DNA of 64,000 nucleotides from Zingiber officinale (lineage: Eukaryota > Streptophyta > Magnoliopsida > Zingiberales > Zingiberaceae). Location: NCBI RefSeq assembly GCF_018446385.1, contig NC_055992.1, forward strand, positions 99,032,947 to 99,096,946. Direction: 5' to 3'. Both the position numbers and the translations under genes were made by a program. Of this stretch, positions 58,556 to 64,000 are shown one piece after another. Within the stretch, counting starts at the first letter, position 1; every line of letters begins with the position of its first letter. The notes beneath the pieces were generated by a model. It was not told the DNA's origin. It did not search any database and was given only the letters and a program-made list of their open reading frames with translations.

Positions 58556-60052
58556 GGCGCTCCTGTTGACCACTTGTAGACTCCGCTCGAACCTACAACA
58601 CAAATTACGTCAGTACTGAGCCAGGGAAGGAGTCCCTATTGTTGGTCCTCCGACGCTCAAGTCAGTCACCAGTAATGAAGTAGAAGATGGAGCAAAATGA
58701 ACAGTAGCGAGAATAGTGTCTATCGCGTATTGCGTACCTCCGCCAATGCTTAGACCTTCCTTTATATAGAGTTCTTGTAGCGTGTGTGCATGCTCCCCAA
58801 GGCAGAATACTTCCCAAAGTTTTTCCTAAAAAGACTTGTCAGTAAAGTGTCCCTGACACAGTACCATAACGGGCCGAGGATATCTCTGAAGTAACAGTGA
58901 AAGTTTTCGCCATACGATCTTCTGGCTGTCCATGCCCGGTATCGGTGACACCAACTCCCAAAAGGATATCGATGGATATCAGAGGGAGTGTACTACTAGG
59001 CTGAGCGGGTTGGCTGCTCGGCTGGAATTTTATCACTCCGGTGTCCCGTCCAGTCAGCCAGAACCTCACTACTCCTGTGCGTGTGTCCGCTCGACCAAAG
59101 TTCCATTCTACAACTGCCGAGACCTGCTGCCAAGCCGAGCGGGGTAGCCACTCGGCCGAAGTTGAACTCTGCTAATGACAAAACCTACTGCTAGGCCGAG
59201 TAGGGTAGCCGCTTGGCCGAAGTTTCGCTCTGCTAATGTCGAGTTTTGTTACCTGGCCGAGCGGGGTAGCTGCTCGGCCCAGCTTCTGTACATCGTCTCT
59301 TCCTCTGTCTGACATCCGACACTCTATTAAGCGTCGGTCATTTGACCTCCCTGTGTCGAGGGCGGGATCAGACCGGGACCTTTTGCCCCCGGTCAAGGCA
59401 TGCTCGCCCGACCAGTCGATGCTATCTTTGTGTTGACCGCCTTGACTTTGGCCTCCATCGTGGCCACTATCCTCCACGGGGTGGAGCCCCTCATCATCAC
59501 TACATCACATGCCTCACCCTCAAGTCTATTTGAAGGAGGCTGCAAGTCTGACTTACTGGCCAAACTTATCTGTGAAGTGTGCCGCCCGATCGACTTCGAC
59601 ACTCCTTGGTTTTTGATCGGGATAACGTGGCGTAACGGTTGGCTATGTGACTGCTCTCTGCCAGTCATCCTGTTGAAGCTTGTCATTCGATCGTAGGTCT
59701 TCTCCCTTAAGCAGATCGGCACAACGAACATTTATACTTGTGAAATCTTTTCTTGGGTTGTCTTGGGCGAGCGCGATACAGGCTTACGTCAGCCATATTT
59801 CTAGGAGACCATGTAAAATCTGTCTCATAATGGCTGAGTGTGATCCCATGCCTCCTTAATTATCCTCATTAAATGGCGGCTCGTGGCGAGGTGCCATGTG
59901 TCTCGTCCGCTGTCACCTCACGCTTGACGTAACAGGCGGATATCCGTTGGCAATGTGATGTTTGATGCTTTAAATTCAATGACCTGATCTCTGCTTGGGT
60001 TTTCGTGACCTAGATCCGATGGCTCCGGTCAACCGACCCCAAGGCTTATAAT
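58556..60052. repeat. GC-rich LTR-like repeat with hairpin subrepeats
   Basis: Its composition is unlike both flanks. The minus strand has words typical of plant gypsy LTRs (GACTTGAGCGTCGGAGGACC around 58645). It carries three units of about 60 bp (starting near 59133, 59193 and 59255), each opening with GGCCGAGCGGGGTAGCYGCT-like sequence. Open frames here are random. Termini and target duplication were not resolved, so a solo LTR is only probable. Confidence 0.5.
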
Positions 60053-60182
60053 TGTTGGGATGTATACTAAAAGTCTAGCTTTTTGTATGCACATTTATTT
60101 TGAAAGGAGAATCACATTGGTCAAATGTATGCATTTAGTAAAATGTAGTTGTCCATTTAATTTATATTGTAGATAACATGGT
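60053..60182 (+). repeat. family A LTR 5' fragment, copy 3
   Basis: It starts TGTTGGGATGTATACTAAAA and matches the first 130 bp or so of copies 1 and 2 up to GTAGATAACATGG, where the family B LTR begins. The rest of this LTR should lie beyond the family B element. Confidence 0.85.
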
Positions 60183-61158
60183 TGTTGGAACCCCAAGGTT
60201 GGTTTGGTGTGATCAACAAGTTAAGTTAAGTCTTGTGTTGTTCTAACCTTGTGTCTAAGTATGCAGGAGCTTAGGAACACAGGTAGTCGAGTGGAAGACG
60301 CAGCTAGCGAGAAGGACGGCAATCCAAGGATGAGGTGCTGCGGAAGAGTACACCGGTGGACGAGAAGGAAGCGTGCGGTGGTTCCGAGGGACGAAAGCCA
60401 GAGCGGAAGATTGCTCGGGGAGCAAGAGACGCAACTAGCAAGAAGGAAGGCACACGGTGCGTCCGAGGGACAAAGACTGTGGATGAGTACACCGACGGAC
60501 GAGAAGGAAACACGTGGCGATTCCGAGGGACGAGAAACCGGAGGGAAGTCCGCTCGAGAAGACCGGAAGTTGGGTTCAGGTGAGCCTTTTTCCGGATGGC
60601 AGAGATCACCCAAGTGAGCGGATCCGGAGGAGAAGAACCGGATCGAGGCGGAACTGAACCAGAGAAGAGGTCCCGGACGAAAAAGTCAACACCTATTGAC
60701 TTTGGGCTTCGGGGCGCCCGGACCTTGATTTTGACCAGGATCACGATTTACACGATCTGAACGTTGGAGAATAAAGTTTTATCCCCCCAGGGCGCCCGGA
60801 ACCCTTCCAGGCGCCCCGACTAAGGCTATAAATATAGCCTTGGTCCAAAAGCTTTTCATCAATTCAGAACTCAAGCATTTCTTTCAAACACTTGTACGCT
60901 CTCTGTAGTTAGCTTCTGTTTCCTTAGCTTCAACGTTGTAAGAGGCTTCTTCGCCTGAAGGAGATTAATAGTGCGATCATCTTTCTTGGATTAACAACCA
61001 CCCTGGTTGTAACCAAGTCAAATCCAGTGCCTCTTCCTTTTCTTGCTTTTTCTTGTTTAAGTTAATTTTATCCAAGTGTTAGTTTAAGAGTTCGAGAAGG
61101 GTTGTTTTGTTTTACAAGGCTATTCAACCCCCCTTCTAGCCGGCCCAACGGTCTTACA
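60183..61158 (+). repeat. 5' LTR of the second family B element
   Basis: 976 bp. GC-rich palindromic blocks (GGGCGCCCGGA, CCAGGCGCCCC, about 60708-60820) precede the promoter box CTATAAATATAGCC at about 60824. It ends TCTTACA. Confidence 0.85.
60827..60834 (+). promoter_or_regulatory. LTR TATA box
   Basis: TATAAATA lies within a short inverted repeat GGCTATAAATATAGCC. The two full family B LTRs have TATATAA at the same place (44362 and 47681), which supports its being the core promoter of the element. Confidence 0.7.
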
Positions 61159-61160
61159 AG

Positions 61161-61173
61161 TGGTATCAGAGCC
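61161..61173 (+). promoter_or_regulatory. primer binding site (initiator Met tRNA)
   Basis: TGGTATCAGAGCC, the standard plant copia primer site, two bases after the LTR end. Confidence 0.92.
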
Positions 61174-61214
61174 GAGATGCTTCAGGAGGACTAACCGTAA
61201 AACGAAGCAACGAG

Positions 61215-62285
61215 ATGGTCGGACCAAGCATCCACCCGCCGAAATACGTAGGGGACTTCGCTACCTGGAAAAAACTAATGCAGGTATTTTTTACAACAGA
61301 TATTGAATTAATTTTAACAATGAAACTTGGCTTTGAAGCTCCAGAGGACAAGGAAATAAATCAATGGACAAAAAGGGAGCAGGCCGACTTCATGGTGAAC
61401 GGTAAAGCAGAATACCATCTGCTGAGCGTTCTTCCGCCTCAAGAAGTCAACAGGATCGGTAAATATAACTCCGCAAAGGAACTTTGGGAGAAGTTCCTCG
61501 AGCTGCATGAAGGTATGTCCGAAGCCAAGCTCGCTAGACGAGATCTGCTTCGCAATCAGCTCACCAGCCTGCGACTTGGGGAAGACGAGACAGTCGCACA
61601 TCTGCACAACAGAATAAAAGAAATCATCACCGGACTCACGAATCTCAGAGAAAAGGTAAGTAACCGAGATTCGCTCAGGTACGCGTTAAATTTATTTATG
61701 AGAAATTCAAAATGGGCATCACTAGTAGATGCTTTTTACATTTCGAAGGACTTAGAAAAAATTTCATTAGAAGAATTTTTTTCAACATTTGAAGTCCATG
61801 AGTCAAGATGTGCAGGAATGAAGGAGCCCAAGAACAACGTCACCCTCAAAGCTTCGAGAGACGAACCTGAGTCGGAATCCTCTCTCGACGACGAGGAAAT
61901 GGTAATGATGGTAAGAAGATTCAAGAAACTTTGTAAATCTAGATTTACTAACCATCCGCAGGGGAAGAAGAAAAGGATGATCCGCTGCTACCATTGCAAC
62001 GAAGAAGGGCACATCAAGGACAACTGCCCCAAGCTGAAGAACAAAGACAAGGAGAAGGGTAAGAAGCCTATCCAGAAACGAAAGGCTCTGAAGGCGACGT
62101 GGGACGATACATCGTCCGAATCGGAAGTTGAAGCATTCTCCGAACTCGCACTGATGGCGAGTCATCAAGACGACGACTGCGATTCAAGCTCTTCCGAAAT
62201 GAGCATCGATGAAGGGGGAGACACGTCGGAAGAAAGCAGCAGCTCAGGGGGAGAAACGGACAACGAGATCGACAAGGTAAGTTAG
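61215..62285 (+). CDS. retrotransposon Gag polyprotein, copia-type with zinc knuckle (356 aa)
   Basis: An open frame of 356 codons begins with ATG at 61215, 41 bases after the primer site. The N-terminal half is the UBN2/gag-like domain of copia elements (WTKREQADFMVNGKAEYHLL, ELWEKFLELHEGMSEAKL, about residues 50-115). A zinc knuckle CYHCNEEGHIKDNC is at about 258-271 after a basic stretch, followed by an acidic Ser/Glu-rich tail. It would assemble the particle and bind RNA. The stop at 62283 is TAG, and the frame continues open beyond it; the other family B copy has CAG at the matching site, so this stop looks like a recent C-to-T change. It is the best preserved transposon protein in the window. 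Confidence 0.88.
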   Translation: MVGPSIHPPKYVGDFATWKKLMQVFFTTDIELILTMKLGFEAPEDKEINQWTKREQADFMVNGKAEYHLLSVLPPQEVNRIGKYNSAKELWEKFLELHEGMSEAKLARRDLLRNQLTSLRLGEDETVAHLHNRIKEIITGLTNLREKVSNRDSLRYALNLFMRNSKWASLVDAFYISKDLEKISLEEFFSTFEVHESRCAGMKEPKNNVTLKASRDEPESESSLDDEEMVMMVRRFKKLCKSRFTNHPQGKKKRMIRCYHCNEEGHIKDNCPKLKNKDKEKGKKPIQKRKALKATWDDTSSESEVEAFSELALMASHQDDDCDSSSSEMSIDEGGDTSEESSSSGGETDNEIDKVS

Positions 62286-62309
62286 GTACGATCTCTTCCT
62301 CCCGATAAA

Positions 62310-62627
62310 ATGTTTAAGTTCGTTAAACTTTTAACAAAAGACCGCTACAAATTAGAAAGTGAAAATAAAAATTTGAAAGTAATTCTAGCTAAATCTTGTC
62401 CCTTAGCAGAATTAGATAAATTAAAACTAACAAATGAAAAATTGAAACTTGAAAATGATGATTTGAAAATTCAAGTAGATAACTTGAAAAACTATGCATG
62501 TTCATCTAAAACCAATTTTAGAAGATTTAATAATTTAAATTGGTACTTTAAATATCACCCGGGACAAATTAAGAACATTTCAAGAAAATATGTCCCTAAA
62601 AATTTTTTGGTTAATCCAGTAGGCTGA
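62310..62627 (+). pseudogene. coiled-coil extension of family B Gag, cut off by a stop
   Basis: Same frame as the gag, 8 codons after its TAG. It encodes a leucine-rich coiled coil (LKLTNEKLKLENDDLKIQ) and ends with KNFLVNPVG before TGA. In the other copy the next codons are KNLFW, so the protein formerly ran on. It probably was the C-terminal part of Gag. Confidence 0.8.
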
Positions 62628-62970
62628 AACCTATATTGGGTTCCGAAGTATTGCTTAAATTAATTTTAAAATTAAATTTAGCACTTTAAGTGAGAAAATT
62701 AAACAAAGAATTTCTTTATGAGATTTTGTCTAAGGAAGTAGTTGTTGCTCCAATAACCAAGAAGGCCTAGTGCCTCGCTACGACCTAGAAGCCAAAATAT
62801 TAAAATAAATATTTAATTAACTTACTAATGATGCATTAATACAAGAATTAATTAGTGCTTGAAAAAGGTTATTCAAAATATTTTATTTCAAATTAGAAAT
62901 TTACTTATTTAGAAATCTTTTTTTTTTTTTGCCTAAGTCATTTAAAAAAATACTTAAAAATGTAAGTTAG

Positions 62971-64000
62971 TGTTGGTTGCTACTCGGAAAACCTAGAGGT
63001 TCCACTGTACAAAAATTTTGTACAAAGGTCTGAACCTTTTCCTAGCTACCATGTGTTCTTTTAAATTAAATTTTGGATCGCCTGTGGAACTTAACACGTT
63101 TGATCCAAAACTTAATCTATTCGTTCTTTTAGGTTTTGACTTGGGTCTCCTGCGGAACTTAACACGTTCGACCCAAATCACCTTAAGTTATTAATTCCAT
63201 TAAATATTAATTTCCATAATTGATTCCCAGTACTGACGTGGCGAGGCACATGGCCTTCTTGGATATGGGAGCAACCACCACCGACTAGACAAAACCTTTT
63301 ATAGAAAGCTAATATTTAATTTCCTAAAATAACTTTAGGTTAACCGAAAAGAACAATCAAATCACAAGGAAAAATAAAACAAAAGAACACAACATCGAAA
63401 AACATATTCAAAATACTAGAATCGTAAGCCTCTTGTATTTGGTATTATTTCCATAAATAACTAGCATGATGCGGAAAAGGAAAAACTACTAGTTATACCT
63501 TCTAGAAAGACCTCTTGATCTTCTACCGTATTCCTCTTCTAACCTCGGACGTTGTGTGGGCAACGATCTTCCGAGATGAGAAACCACCAACCACCTTCTT
63601 CTCCTCCTAGCTAGGTTCGGCCACAAAGATGCTTTACCAAGGATGAAGAACAAAACACCAACCAAGCTCCAAGAGATGCAAGCTTTCTCTCCTTCTTCTT
63701 CTTCTTCTCCAAGTAGTATCCGGCCACCGTAAGAGCTCCAAGGGGAGAGAGAGGTTCGGCTACCACAAGAGGAAGAGAGGGAGAGGATGATGATGATGGC
63801 CGGCCACACCAAGGAACAAAAGAGGGAGAGAAATAATAGAGGTTGTCTCTCATGAAGGCACCCCCACCCCTTCTTTTATATTCCTTGGCCTTGGCAAATT
63901 AGAAAATTTAATTACAATAAAATTTCCTTAATTTCCTTGACATGATTTAATTGAGAAAAATAAAATAAAATTTCCCCAATTAAATTCTAATGGCCGAACA
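62971..64000 (-). repeat. family A LTR, inverted copy 4, runs off the window
   Basis: Read on the minus strand it ends with the family A terminus (CAACCAACA) at 62971, carries the palindrome at 63007-63023 and the CCAAGAAGG.CTTGTG-type region at about 63240-63290. It contains AGAACACAC-free purine-rich sequence corresponding to 39000-39900 of copy 1. Open frames at 63489-63853 are not conserved between copies. Only the 3' part of the LTR is inside the window. Confidence 0.82.

Larger units (their letters stand above)
60183..62970 (+). mobile_element. second family B element with nearly intact gag, 3' end not reached
   Basis: LTR 60183-61158 (TGTTGGAACCCC to GTCTTACA), primer site 61161-61173, gag 61215-62285 and a same-frame continuation 62310-62627. 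No pol follows. Its interior at about 62725-62830 resembles part of the family A LTR. The inverted family A LTR starts at 62971. It sits inside the family A fragment at 60053. Confidence 0.83.

Noticed and set aside
58839..59731. Several overlapping frames in the GC-rich repeat
   Set aside because: Low stop density from GC content; no domain and no consistent strand.
63489..63853. Minus-strand frames in the inverted family A LTR
   Set aside because: The matching parts of the two solo LTRs do not preserve these frames.

Overview
The window is nuclear plant DNA. Spliced genes have GT-AG introns, nested LTR retrotransposons fill most of the space, and MITEs, hAT and CACTA ends are present. A GC-rich first exon in the PIN gene and the transposon style point to a monocot, possibly Zingiberales; that placement is an impression, not a demonstration. 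There are no prokaryotic operons, CRISPR arrays, rRNA or tRNA genes that I can see.

Genes, left to right: (1) about 905-4813 (+), the 3' exons of a small coiled-coil protein of unknown function, abutting a copia fragment; (2) 5580-11023 (+), a six-exon D-cysteine desulfhydrase 2-like PLP enzyme of 437 aa with a hAT element, and a Tourist-like MITE inside it, in its last intron; (3) 12369-30955 (-), a thirteen-exon condensin CAP-H gene of 663 aa whose last 68 codons are cut off by a 13.6-kb intron full of transposons; (4) 32895-35000 (+), a five-exon long PIN auxin exporter of 591 aa, PIN3/4/7-like. CAP-H and PIN are divergent with about 1.9 kb between their start codons. DCD2 and CAP-H are convergent. 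All splice junctions given keep reading frame; two introns, one in CAP-H and one in PIN, use GC donors.

Inside the big CAP-H intron lie a decayed RTE-type LINE (about 12.9-16.2 kb, minus) and a decayed Ty1/copia element (about 17.9-25.9 kb) whose RT region is split by a solo LTR with a GATTT duplication. Part of this copia element is present again, almost identical, at 1-907.

From 35.4 kb on, I see no cellular gene. The layers are: a hAT-like TTCGA-rich element; a Tat-lineage-like Ty3/gypsy element (about 36.65-54.77 kb) with an antisense coiled-coil ORF at its 3' side, interrupted by two 2.6-kb solo LTRs (family A, target duplications AATAT and GGTTT) and by a further LTR sequence (family C), which itself holds a gag-only family B element of unusual LTR-gag-partial LTR-LTR structure flanked by GTTAG; a CACTA end at 54.78 kb; a second gypsy element (55.26-58.55 kb) truncated after RNase H; GC-rich hairpin repeats (58.6-60.05 kb); a family A fragment split by a second family B element with an almost intact gag (60.18-62.97 kb); and an inverted family A LTR running off the window.

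The four host genes do not form a pathway. The notable biology is structural: a housekeeping condensin gene that must splice across a retrotransposon cluster, and a readable order of nested insertions.
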